Assembly (NCBI RefSeq): GCF_009363275.1
Contig: NZ_CP045324.1
Coordinates: 1,178,001 to 1,242,000, forward strand
Reading direction: 5' to 3'
DNA length: 64,000 bases
From: Marinobacter sp. THAF197a
GTDB taxonomy: Bacteria; Pseudomonadota; Gammaproteobacteria; Pseudomonadales; Oleiphilaceae
Positions within the stretch are counted from its first letter, which is position 1, and each line of letters starts with the position of its first letter. Under the pieces are notes generated by a model. That model had not been told where the DNA came from and ran no database searches. It saw nothing but the letters and a program-made list of their open reading frames with translations. Of this stretch, positions 7,602 through 16,472 are shown piece by piece. Position numbers and translations under genes: made by a program.

Positions 7602-9292
7602 GCTACGTACTCCTTGGTGGTGGTGCGACGGTTCTCGTCAATCATGTCTCGGTTACTGGCGCCGGGTTTCACGATGGGCCAGACATTCTCCTCCCGGCTG
7701 ATGGCCACGTGCAGCAACATCGGGCCGTCGTAAGCCAGGATCGTCTCGATACCCCGGCGGATCTGATCCGTGCGCTCAATATGCAGGGCCGGGATATCAA
7801 ACGCCCGTGCCATGGCGACAAAGTCCGGGTTGTCGTCCAGATTGATGTGGCTTTCACGGTTGTTGTAGAACAGCTCCTGCTGCTGGCGCACCATGCCCAG
7901 GCACTGGTTGTCCAGAATGATCAGCTTGAGTGGCAGGTTGTAGCGGCGAATGGTGGCAAGCTCCTGGGCGTTCATCATGAACGAGCCATCACCGGTGACA
8001 TTGATGACCGTGCCGCGGCGATTCGCAAACTGGGCGCCGATGGCCGCCGGCAGGCCGAAGCCCATGGTGCCCAGGCCGCCACTGGTCAGATGGTGCCGTG
8101 GGTGGTCGAATTCGTAATGCTGGGCTACCCACATCTGATGCTGGCCAACGTCACAGGCGATTACCGTGTCATCCGGTGCAATGCGGGAGAGCTGGCGGAT
8201 GAAGGCGGGGCCGGTGATCGGCGCCAGGGCTTCTTCGTTGTCCGCGGCCTGGAAGCCGCCAGTCGTGTGCCAGGTTCGGCACTGTTTCTGCCAGTCTGCA
8301 ATGGCCAGTGGCTTCGCTTTTAAGGCCTCGGTAAACGCAGGCAATATCCTGTTCAGGTCACCCCGCAGGGCCAGGTCTGCCGGCCGCAGTTTGTTGATCT
8401 CGGCGGCATCCGCATCGATATGAATCATCCTCGCGTTAGGCGCGAAGCCGTCCAGTTTGCCGGTGGCCCGGTCGTCCAGGCGGGCGCCAACCACAAACAG
8501 CAGATCGCACTCATCAACCGCCTTATTGGCCGCCCGGGAGCCGTGCATGCCCAGCATGCCGAGGCTGTGAGGATGGTTTTTGCCGGGGTTGCCAATCCCC
8601 TTGAGGGTCACAACACCCGGCAGGGCTGACGCGTTGGCAAAGGCACGGAAGCTGTCCTCGGCGCGGGCCAGGGACACGCCGCCGCCACTGTAGAGCAGGG
8701 GGCGTTTGGCTGAGTAAAGCATGATCAGTGCTTCGGAAATGTCCGGGCAATGCGGATCTGGCTGAGCGCAGGTTGTAGCAGCTGGCGCCTCGATCTCCGT
8801 CAACTGGATGTCTTTGGGAATATCAATCCACACCGGCCCGGGCCGGCCGCTCTGGGCCAGGGTGATGGCTTCTTCCATGATGCCAGGCAAGGCCTCGGCA
8901 TCGTCTACCAGGTAGCTGTGTTTCACGATGCCCAGGGTCATGCCCAGAATGTCGGTTTCCTGGAAAGCATCGGTGCCGATCAGCCCGGATGGAACCTGCC
9001 CGGTGATCACCAGCATGGGAACGGAATCCATGTAGGCATTGGCAACGCCGGTAATCAGGTTGGTGGCACCGGGGCCGGAGGTGGCGATGCAAACGCCGAT
9101 CTCACCGCTGGCTCGGGCAAAGCCGTCGGCCGCCAGGGCGCACGCCTGTTCGTGGCGGCACAGCACGTGCTCCACACCCACATCGTCCACCAGGGCATCG
9201 TATAGTGGCATGATGCAGCCACCCGGATAGCCGAAAACGGTGTTGATGTTATGGCGGTGGAACGCTTCAAGAATGTGCTGTGCGCCGTTCAT
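7598..9292 (-). CDS. ilvG: Acetolactate synthase II large (catalytic) subunit
   Basis: Thiamine-diphosphate enzyme that condenses two pyruvates, or pyruvate and 2-oxobutyrate, as the first common step to valine, leucine and isoleucine. It has 564 residues. The catalytic Glu48 is in CRHEQACALAADGFAR, ATSGPGATNL follows near 70, and the cofactor motif GDGSFMMNAQELATI...NQ is near residues 425-455. The position next to ilvM, behind a valine-rich leader peptide and attenuator, fits the ilvGM arrangement of enteric bacteria. The start codon has a purine-rich stretch upstream, within the T-rich tail of the terminator. Confidence 0.95.
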   Translation of the reverse strand: MNGAQHILEAFHRHNINTVFGYPGGCIMPLYDALVDDVGVEHVLCRHEQACALAADGFARASGEIGVCIATSGPGATNLITGVANAYMDSVPMLVITGQVPSGLIGTDAFQETDILGMTLGIVKHSYLVDDAEALPGIMEEAITLAQSGRPGPVWIDIPKDIQLTEIEAPAATTCAQPDPHCPDISEALIMLYSAKRPLLYSGGGVSLARAEDSFRAFANASALPGVVTLKGIGNPGKNHPHSLGMLGMHGSRAANKAVDECDLLFVVGARLDDRATGKLDGFAPNARMIHIDADAAEINKLRPADLALRGDLNRILPAFTEALKAKPLAIADWQKQCRTWHTTGGFQAADNEEALAPITGPAFIRQLSRIAPDDTVIACDVGQHQMWVAQHYEFDHPRHHLTSGGLGTMGFGLPAAIGAQFANRRGTVINVTGDGSFMMNAQELATIRRYNLPLKLIILDNQCLGMVRQQQELFYNNRESHINLDDNPDFVAMARAFDIPALHIERTDQIRRGIETILAYDGPMLLHVAISREENVWPIVKPGASNRDMIDENRRTTTKEYVA

Positions 9293-9317
9293 GGTCGTTT
9301 TTCCCTTTTTCTTTGCC

Positions 9318-9360
9318 GCAAAAAAGAAACCCCCGGGACCTTGCGGTGCCGGGGGTTTCT
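9318..9360 (-). terminator. Attenuator terminator ahead of ilvG
   Basis: On the minus strand a stem GAAACCCCCGG / CCGGGGGTTTC with an 11-base loop is followed by a run of T with one C. This is a strong intrinsic terminator between the leader peptide and ilvG. The left arm can pair instead with GTCCGGGGGCTTT inside the leader (9406-9418), giving an antiterminator. Confidence 0.88.
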
Positions 9361-9381
9361 GGTGTCTTTGTCAGGTTGTCG

Positions 9382-9474
9382 CTATCTCACCTGCTTGTCC
9401 ACGCAAAAGCCCCCGGACGGTACCACGACCACCAGGACTAGCTTCACGATGACAACCATTGCGTTGAGATTCAT
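9382..9474 (-). CDS. ilvL: ilv operon leader peptide
   Basis: A 30-residue open frame that begins MNLNAMVVIVKLVLVVVV and ends CVDKQVR. Residues 6-18 are almost wholly Val, Ile and Leu, with four Val codons in a row. It lies directly before a strong intrinsic terminator and ilvG, the layout of transcription attenuation by charged branched-chain tRNAs. The peptide itself is not expected to have a function. It is analogous to IlvL of enteric bacteria but differs in sequence. Stalling at the valine run would free the downstream antiterminator arm. Confidence 0.85.
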   Translation of the reverse strand: MNLNAMVVIVKLVLVVVVPSGGFCVDKQVR

Positions 9475-9633
9475 AAAATCGACAGTCTGCTCTGAATAGA
9501 TTCAAACAATGTGTGTAGAATCTAACCCACGTTTTAAGCCGGTTGCAACTGTTTATTGCCGGAAATGTGGCCGCGTCCGCCCAGGGTGGGTTGTCACGGC
9601 CATCAATAAGAACGATTCCGTGGCGAGTGTTAC

Positions 9634-10716
9634 ATGACAAAAGCAAAACTGGGCTCTCTTGGGCTGTCACTACTGATCCTTGTGCTTCTGGTTGTCTGGA
9701 TGGCTACCGGAGATGTAAAGGTCGCCAGTAAAGAGGCGCCGGATGAGCCACAGGCGCAGGAAGCGGAGCGGACTCGGGTTGAAGTTGAGACCCTTGAGGC
9801 AACCCGTTACCAGCCCACCCTGAAACTTCAGGGGCAGCTTGAGCCCTGGCGCTCGGTGATGGTCGGTGCGCGGGTAGCCGGCACGGTTGAGCGAATGCAG
9901 GTAGAGCTGGGGCAGAACGTTCGTGCCGGGCAGGCCTTGTTGCAGCTGTCGGTTGATGGCCGGGATGCCGTTGTAGAACGCTGGCGCGCCAACATTCAAA
10001 AGCTGGATGCAGACCTTGCCGCCGCGCGCCGGTTGAGAACCAACAACCTGGCGGCCGAGACCGACATTCTCCGGCTGCAGAGCGATCTGGCTGCGGCCCG
10101 CGCGGAACTGGCGGCTGCAGAACTCGCGGTCAGGCACCTTCGGCCCGAGGCCCCGTTTGACGGCGTGGTTAACCGCAAAGATGTGGAGCAGGGCGATCTT
10201 GTGCAGGTGGGTACGCCGATGCTGGAACTGGTGCAGATTGACCGGCTCAAAGCCACCGGCAGAATTCCACAGCAAACCGTGAAGGATGTTCAGCCGGGGC
10301 AGGCAGTGGAGGTTAATCTTCTGGATGGCACACGGCTGGCCGGTGTCGTCAGCTTTGTTGCCAGCGCGGCAAGCCCCGAAACCCGCAGTTTTGCCGTTGA
10401 AATTGTTGTGGAGAATCCCGAACAAAAACGCGCGGCTGGGGGCACGGCCAACCTGAATATCCGGTTGCCCGAGCAGGATGCGATTTTTATCTCACCGGCG
10501 TATCTGAGCCTGGACGATGACGGCCGGCCCGGCGTGAAATATGTGGATGACAGCAACGCTGTGGTTTTCCGGAACGTTCAGCTGTTGAGCGTATCCACCA
10601 ACGGTGCCTGGGTGTCTGGCCTGCCGGAGCAGATTCGCCTGATTACCCGTGGTGGCGGTTTTGTGGCCGAGGGTGAACAGGTTGAGCCCGTTGATCGCTC
10701 GGATCGGCGGGGTTAA
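9634..10716 (+). CDS. RND efflux periplasmic adaptor (membrane fusion protein)
   Basis: This 360-residue adaptor links an inner-membrane RND pump to an outer-membrane channel. An N-terminal hydrophobic anchor spans residues 6-24. The lipoyl half-motifs are LEPWRSVMVGARVAGTVERMQVELGQNVRAGQALLQL (about 70-108) and LRPEAPFDGVVNRKDVEQGDLVQVGTPML (about 168-196). Between them is an Ala/Leu-rich helical hairpin, with the beta-barrel region after. Only five bases separate it from the pump gene. No outer-membrane factor is encoded nearby, so the pair probably uses one from elsewhere. The substrate cannot be told. Confidence 0.88.
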   Translation: MTKAKLGSLGLSLLILVLLVVWMATGDVKVASKEAPDEPQAQEAERTRVEVETLEATRYQPTLKLQGQLEPWRSVMVGARVAGTVERMQVELGQNVRAGQALLQLSVDGRDAVVERWRANIQKLDADLAAARRLRTNNLAAETDILRLQSDLAAARAELAAAELAVRHLRPEAPFDGVVNRKDVEQGDLVQVGTPMLELVQIDRLKATGRIPQQTVKDVQPGQAVEVNLLDGTRLAGVVSFVASAASPETRSFAVEIVVENPEQKRAAGGTANLNIRLPEQDAIFISPAYLSLDDDGRPGVKYVDDSNAVVFRNVQLLSVSTNGAWVSGLPEQIRLITRGGGFVAEGEQVEPVDRSDRRG

Positions 10717-10721
10717 CGGCC

Positions 10722-13700
10722 ATGCGAGCGCTGATTTCGGCGGCCATGGACCGCAGCCGCACCACCTTGTTGCTGTTCCTGTTTCTGTTATTGGGCGGCA
10801 TGGCGGCCTATCAGGCGATTCCCAAGGAATCCAATCCTGACGTCACCATACCCATGATCTATGTATCCATGACCCTGGAGGGCATCAGCCCCGAAGACGC
10901 CGAACGGCTGCTGGTGCGCCCCATGGAACAGGAACTGCGATCCCTGGAGGGCATCAAGGAGATGCGGGGCAACGCCTCTGAGGGTCACGCCTCGGTGATG
11001 CTGGAGTTCGATGCAGGCTTCAATCCCGACAAAGCGCTGCAGGATGTCCGGGAAAAGGTGGATACAGCCCGCACCAAGTTGCCCCAGGAAGCCGACGAGC
11101 CCCGGGTAAATGAGGTCAACGTCTCCCTGTTTCCCGTGCTGTCGATCGGTTTGTCTGGCCCACTTTCCGAGCGTGAGCTCATCACCATTGCCCGTCGCCT
11201 GCAGGATGCCATTGAAGCGATTCCCGAAGTGTTGGAAGTCGACATTGGTGGTGACCGCGAGGATCTTCTGGAAATCGTGGTGGATGCCCAGGTGCTGGAG
11301 AGCTACGGCATTGACTTCGACCAGTTGGCCTCTCTGGTCACGCGCAATAATCAGCTGGTTGCCGCTGGCTCCCTGGACACCGGCAACGGCCGTATGGCCC
11401 TGAAAGTGCCGGGGGTGATCGAGACCATCGAGGATGTGATGTCGATGCCGGTGAAGGTAGACGGCGATTCGGTGGTCACCTTTGGCGATGTGGCTATGCT
11501 GCAGCGTACCTTTAAAGACCCTACCGGTTTTGCCCGCATCAATGGCGAGCCGGCACTGGTGTTGGAAGTGTCCAAACGCTCAGGCGCCAACATCATTGAA
11601 ACCATCGAGAAAATCCGCGCGTTGATCGACGATGCCAGACCACGGCTGCCAGACACTCTGGACATTCGCTACATCATGGATCAGTCCGATGAAGTTCGGG
11701 ATATTCTGTCTGACCTCCTGAATAACGTGATGACGGCCATCGTGCTGGTGATCATTGTGGTCATTGCCACCATGGGGCCCCGCTCCGCGTTCCTGGTGGG
11801 CCTGACCATTCCGGGCGCGTTCCTGACCGGTATTCTGGTGATCTGGAGCATGGGGCTTACCCTCAATATCGTGGTGCTGTTCAGCCTGATTCTGGTAGCG
11901 GGCATGCTGGTGGATGGCGCCATTGTGGTGTCTGAGCTGGCGGACCGGAACCTCAGCGATGGTCAACCGGTGAAAACCGCCTGGGTAGAAGCCGCCTCGC
12001 GAATGGCCTGGCCGGTTATAGCTTCAACCGCCACAACGCTCGCCGTGTTTGTGCCCCTGTTGTTCTGGCCCGGGGTTGTGGGCGAGTTCATGAAGTTCCT
12101 GCCGATGACGGTGCTGATTTGCCTGATTGCCTCGTTGGCCATGGCTCTGGTGTTCCTGCCAGTGATGGGTGGTGTCAGTGGCGGCCGGCGTGTGCACCAG
12201 GACGCCACGGAAGGGCGGTTCATGGTCATTTACCGCAGTACCCTTGGCACCTTGCTGCGCCGCCCGGGGTTGACCCTGTTGGGTGCGTTGGGAGTGATTA
12301 TCCTGATTTACGCGGCCTATGGCCGTTTCAACCACGGCGTGGAATTTTTCCCGAGTGTGGAACCGGACTCTGCCCAGGTGCAGGTGCGTGCCCGGGGTGA
12401 TCTATCTGTGTGGGAGCGAGACGCCATTGTGCGCCAGGTGGAGCAGCGCCTGCAGAATATGCCGGAAGTAAAAGCCCTGTATGCGCGTTCCATGCTGTCA
12501 ACCAGCAGCCAGTTGGCGCCGGATGTCATCGGGGTGTTGCAGTTCCAGTTCAACGACTGGTTTACCCGCCGCACCGCCACCGACATTCTGGAGGATTTTC
12601 GGGAACGAACCAGGGACATCCCTGGTATCGAGCTGGAGTTTCGCAAGCAGGAAGGTGGCCCGGCAGAGGGCAAGCCCATTGAGCTTCAGGTCAGCAGTAT
12701 GGACAGTGGCGAACTGGATGGCTACGTGGATGAATTACAGCGGCAGATGCGCGCGTTGGGTGGCTTCGCCGATATTGAGGATGACCGTAGTCTGCCGGGT
12801 ATCGAGTGGCGCCTGCAGGTAGACCGGGAAGCGGCGGCCCGCTTTGGTACCGACGTGTTGAGCATAGGCAGTGCCGTGCGCCTGGTCACCAACGGTCTGG
12901 TGCTGGCTACCTACCGGCCGGAAGATGTTCGGGATGAAGTCGATATAGCCGTGCGGGTACCAAACAACTGGCGGGAGCTGGACCACCTGCAACGCCAGAC
13001 CATCCACACCCCGCGCGGCCAGGTGCCACTATCGGAATTTGTTAGCCTCGAACCGGGGGATAAAACCGGCTCCATTGTGCGGGTAGACGGCCAACGCACC
13101 ATCACCATCAAATCCGACGTTGCCCCGGGCCGGCGCATGGATGAGGTCTTGCGCAGCCTGCAGGCCGAAATGCCAGAGCCACCCGAGGGGGTAAGCGTTC
13201 GCTTCGCCGGTGAGAATGAAGACCAGCAACAGGCGGCCACCTTCCTGACCACGGCGTTTCTGGTGGCGGTGGGCCTGATGCTGCTGATACTGGTTACCCA
13301 GTTTAATTCTCTCTACCAGACTTTCCTCATCCTGTCGGCGATTGTGCTGTCGACCGCCGGCGTGCTGCTGGGCCTGCTGGTCAACGGCCAGTCCTTTGGG
13401 GTGGTGATGGTGGGTATGGGAATCATTGCCCTGGCAGGCATTGTAGTGAACAACAACATCATCCTGATTGATACCTTCAACCAGATGAAGAAAGAGGGTA
13501 AGGCAGCCTACGAGGCCGCCCTGGAAACCGGTTGCCTGCGTATGCGGCCGGTGCTGCTGACGGCCATTACCACCATTCTGGGCCTGATGCCCATGGTTCT
13601 GGGCGTCAACGTCAACCTGCTGGAGCCGTCGTTCGGGCTGGGCGCCCCCTCAACGCAATGGTGGACTCAGTTGTCCAGCGCCATTGCTGGTGGCCTTGCC

Positions 13701-13805
13701 TTTGCCACCCTGCTGACATTACTCCTGACGCCGGCGCTGCTGGTGTTGGGGGATAAGGCCGGCCAGACCTTTTCCAGACTGACCGGTCGCACTCAAAGCG
13801 ACTAG
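10722..13805 (+). CDS. RND family efflux pump, inner-membrane permease subunit
   Basis: Proton-driven pump of the AcrB superfamily, 1027 residues, with the usual layout: a first helix, a large periplasmic loop, a helix bundle from about 330-490, and a second half of the same plan. The relay region in helix 4 reads GMLVDGAIVV: Asp398 is kept but the position of AcrB Asp408 is Gly399. In helix 10, by alignment of ILIDTF with ILIVEF, the AcrB Lys940 position is Asn911. This marks a distinct branch of the superfamily, so drug specificity should not be assumed. The gene is cotranscribed with the adaptor upstream and its end overlaps the convergent chemotaxis gene by four bases. Confidence 0.88.
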   Translation: MRALISAAMDRSRTTLLLFLFLLLGGMAAYQAIPKESNPDVTIPMIYVSMTLEGISPEDAERLLVRPMEQELRSLEGIKEMRGNASEGHASVMLEFDAGFNPDKALQDVREKVDTARTKLPQEADEPRVNEVNVSLFPVLSIGLSGPLSERELITIARRLQDAIEAIPEVLEVDIGGDREDLLEIVVDAQVLESYGIDFDQLASLVTRNNQLVAAGSLDTGNGRMALKVPGVIETIEDVMSMPVKVDGDSVVTFGDVAMLQRTFKDPTGFARINGEPALVLEVSKRSGANIIETIEKIRALIDDARPRLPDTLDIRYIMDQSDEVRDILSDLLNNVMTAIVLVIIVVIATMGPRSAFLVGLTIPGAFLTGILVIWSMGLTLNIVVLFSLILVAGMLVDGAIVVSELADRNLSDGQPVKTAWVEAASRMAWPVIASTATTLAVFVPLLFWPGVVGEFMKFLPMTVLICLIASLAMALVFLPVMGGVSGGRRVHQDATEGRFMVIYRSTLGTLLRRPGLTLLGALGVIILIYAAYGRFNHGVEFFPSVEPDSAQVQVRARGDLSVWERDAIVRQVEQRLQNMPEVKALYARSMLSTSSQLAPDVIGVLQFQFNDWFTRRTATDILEDFRERTRDIPGIELEFRKQEGGPAEGKPIELQVSSMDSGELDGYVDELQRQMRALGGFADIEDDRSLPGIEWRLQVDREAAARFGTDVLSIGSAVRLVTNGLVLATYRPEDVRDEVDIAVRVPNNWRELDHLQRQTIHTPRGQVPLSEFVSLEPGDKTGSIVRVDGQRTITIKSDVAPGRRMDEVLRSLQAEMPEPPEGVSVRFAGENEDQQQAATFLTTAFLVAVGLMLLILVTQFNSLYQTFLILSAIVLSTAGVLLGLLVNGQSFGVVMVGMGIIALAGIVVNNNIILIDTFNQMKKEGKAAYEAALETGCLRMRPVLLTAITTILGLMPMVLGVNVNLLEPSFGLGAPSTQWWTQLSSAIAGGLAFATLLTLLLTPALLVLGDKAGQTFSRLTGRTQSD

Positions 13806-15427
13806 TGCCTGATACGATCAGCCAGTTCCCGGGCCTTGCTCGCCATGGCCTCAAGTTCCGGCACGGTGCGAAGATTGTCCTCTGCGGCCCGATGCATAGC
13901 CTCGGAGGTCTCTGACACGTCGGTTACATTGCGATTGATGTCTTCACACACACTGGTCTGTTGTTCTGCTGCTGTTGCGACCTGGGTCGTGGCATCACTG
14001 ATACTGGCCATCCGGCGGTTGATTTCTGCGAGGGTACTGCGAACCGCTTCGACGGCTTCGTTGCTCTCCTGCGCTACTACTTCTGATGCGTGCATGTACT
14101 CGGTGGCATCACGGGAGGCGCCGCTGATGGCTGCAATGATCTGATCAATTTCGACGGTAGCATCCTGGGTTTTGGCGGCTAGGTTGCGGACCTCGTCGGC
14201 CACCACGGCAAAGCCTCTGCCTGCCTCGCCAGCCCGGGCTGCTTCTATCGCAGCGTTCAGCGCCAAAAGGTTGGTCTGGTCGGCAATCTCCCGAATGACC
14301 CGCATCACATCACTCACCTTCTTGCCATCGTTGGCAAGCTGATTGACGGTCTCTGCCGAGCTGCGAATCTGGTTGGTCAGCCTTTGCATGCTTTCGACTG
14401 CTTTGTTGATTTGGGCATCTGCGGTGCCAGTCTCTTCCGAGGTTTGGCTCACTTCCGATGCAACCGATGCGGCATGGCTGGCAACATCTTCGGCTGTGGC
14501 AGACATTTCGTTCATGGCAGTGGCAATCTGCTCGATCCGCTGATGGGCAAGATCGGACTGGCTGGCGACGTTATCGGCATTGGCGCGGATCAACTCCCCG
14601 GTCGTATTGAGCTGAGCGGCATTCTGGCTGAGCTGGGTGCCTGTATCGCTGAGGAATCCATGCAGATTTCGGGCGGCGCCCGCAAGTTTGCCCAGTTCGT
14701 CAGACCGTTGCATCGTTACCGGGTCAGACAGATCCCCGTCGCCGAGACGTGCTATCTGGGAGGTAAGCTTCTGAACCGGTCTTACAACACTGGTAACGAG
14801 CATGAAGATCAGCACGATCGTTCCAGCCACAATGGCAGCTATCAATAGTGCTGACACGATCCAGCTGCGTTCGGTTACCGTTTTATTGAGGATAGAGGCC
14901 ACGGCTAACCCATCTTCTCTGATATTTTCAACAGCTTCCTGAATTAATCTGGCAGGCTCCCGATCAATGCCCTGTACGGCGATATCACCAGCATTGGGAT
15001 CGAAGCCTGAGCGGGTAAAGGCCTCGAAGCCCCGTCTGTAAGCCCGGCCCATCTCCTGATGAGCCCGTTTAAAGTCGGTCAGCAAGGATTTTGCGCTAGC
15101 TGCTTCTACTGCCGGTATCAGAGAATCAAGCTGCGCCTGGATTGAAGCTTCTTCCTTCTGGAACCGTTGCCAGTATTTTTCGAGCTGATCTGAATCTGCC
15201 CCACGGATCAGCACGTTCTTCCACTCCTGGACCTGGGTTTTGAAATCTGAGAGAACGTCTTGGGCCTCGAGAGCCCTGACCATATTGCTGCTTACCAGTT
15301 CATTGAAATCATCTTTGACTTTCAGGGAGAAGTTCAGGTACACCATCGCAACGGCAGCGACCGTCAGGTTCGTCGCCAGTATGATGGCCAGGACACGGCC
15401 CAGGATGCTTCTTGAATACCAATTCAT
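13802..15427 (-). CDS. Methyl-accepting chemotaxis protein
   Basis: Chemoreceptor of 541 residues with one membrane helix at about 10-32, a periplasmic four-helix-type sensor region (about 33-188), a second helix at about 190-212, a HAMP domain, and the cytoplasmic signalling rod. The highly conserved hairpin tip EIADQTNLLALNAAIEAARA is followed by GEAGRGFAVVADEVRNLA. It would pass ligand information to CheA/CheW. No che genes are nearby, so it is an orphan receptor and its ligand is unknown. It is convergent with the RND pump. Confidence 0.93.
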   Translation of the reverse strand: MNWYSRSILGRVLAIILATNLTVAAVAMVYLNFSLKVKDDFNELVSSNMVRALEAQDVLSDFKTQVQEWKNVLIRGADSDQLEKYWQRFQKEEASIQAQLDSLIPAVEAASAKSLLTDFKRAHQEMGRAYRRGFEAFTRSGFDPNAGDIAVQGIDREPARLIQEAVENIREDGLAVASILNKTVTERSWIVSALLIAAIVAGTIVLIFMLVTSVVRPVQKLTSQIARLGDGDLSDPVTMQRSDELGKLAGAARNLHGFLSDTGTQLSQNAAQLNTTGELIRANADNVASQSDLAHQRIEQIATAMNEMSATAEDVASHAASVASEVSQTSEETGTADAQINKAVESMQRLTNQIRSSAETVNQLANDGKKVSDVMRVIREIADQTNLLALNAAIEAARAGEAGRGFAVVADEVRNLAAKTQDATVEIDQIIAAISGASRDATEYMHASEVVAQESNEAVEAVRSTLAEINRRMASISDATTQVATAAEQQTSVCEDINRNVTDVSETSEAMHRAAEDNLRTVPELEAMASKARELADRIRH

Positions 15428-15588
15428 GGTTTAGGTTCCGGTTTCGGTGTTGGCTTATTCCAGATCATACGTTGCGGCTTTTTTATAGTGGTGCTTTATG
15501 TGTTTTTCTCATCTACATAATAATTCGGCTGATTGATTTGAAACATGAGACTTTCATGCCGAAAAGAATGTGAACTTTTTGTTGCAAT

Positions 15589-16344
15589 ATGATGACACCT
15601 AATCCGCTGACTGTTCTCTACCAAGACGCACAACTGCTGGCGGTTCACAAGCCGGCAGGCTTGCTGGTGCACCGAAGCCCTATCGACAAACACGAAACCG
15701 AGTTTGCCCTGCAATACGCCCGTGCGCTGAATGGCGGCGAGCATGTGTACCCGGTGCATCGCCTGGATCGGCCCACATCCGGTGTTTTGCTGTTTGCCAG
15801 AGATCCGGACACTGCCCGCGCAGTTGGCCAGGCCATGATGGCGGGCGAGGTGGAGAAGACTTATCTGGCCATGGTCCGAGGCTGGGCGCCAGAATCCGGG
15901 GTGATTGATCACCCGCTGAAAGATGAGCCGGAAGACCGGCGTTTACGTGGAACTGAACAGCCTGTGCGGGAAGCGCTCACTCACTTCCGAAGGCTGGCGA
16001 CCACTGAGATTCCGGTGGCCATTGAACGCTATCCCTCCAGCCGGTACAGCCTGGTTGAGCTGTACCCGAAGACCGGCCGAAAGCATCAGTTGCGCCGCCA
16101 CATGAAGCACATTAACCATCCCATCATTGGCGACGCCAACCATGGCCGGGGGCGCCATAACCGGTATTTTGCTGAACGGTTTGGCGAGGGCCGGTTGATG
16201 CTGGCGGCTACCCGGCTGTCGTTGTTGCACCCGGTCTCCGGCGAAGCGCTGACACTGGTATCCGAGCCGGAAGAGAGCTTTCTCCGGGTGCTTGAAGTGT
16301 TTTCTCAGGCCCGGTTTAACAATTGGCTAAAAGTGTTTGATTAA
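15589..16344 (+). CDS. truC: tRNA pseudouridine(65) synthase TruC-like
   Basis: An RluA-family pseudouridine synthase of 251 residues; TruC acts on uridine 65 of tRNA. The catalytic motif HRLDRPTSGVLLFA is at 57-70 with Asp60, and KPAGLLVHRS at 21-30 is the family's other signature. The C-terminal part has LYPKTGRKHQLRRHMKHINHPIIGD, the RluA/TruC element. There is no S4 domain, as in TruC. Two ATG codons lie side by side at the start. Assignment to TruC rather than another RluA paralogue rests on length and on the fit to the short YqcC/TruC type. Confidence 0.85.
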   Translation: MMTPNPLTVLYQDAQLLAVHKPAGLLVHRSPIDKHETEFALQYARALNGGEHVYPVHRLDRPTSGVLLFARDPDTARAVGQAMMAGEVEKTYLAMVRGWAPESGVIDHPLKDEPEDRRLRGTEQPVREALTHFRRLATTEIPVAIERYPSSRYSLVELYPKTGRKHQLRRHMKHINHPIIGDANHGRGRHNRYFAERFGEGRLMLAATRLSLLHPVSGEALTLVSEPEESFLRVLEVFSQARFNNWLKVFD

Positions 16345-16472
16345 TAACCATTGTGTATCTTTTTTTGTCATTTTGCGTCGATTGGTAGTAGTGGCAGGCG
16401 CCGCGCCCAAGCTTGGTGCATACTCGTTGATAAGCACATAACTACACTAAATGCTTATACCCGAGGCCCGCT

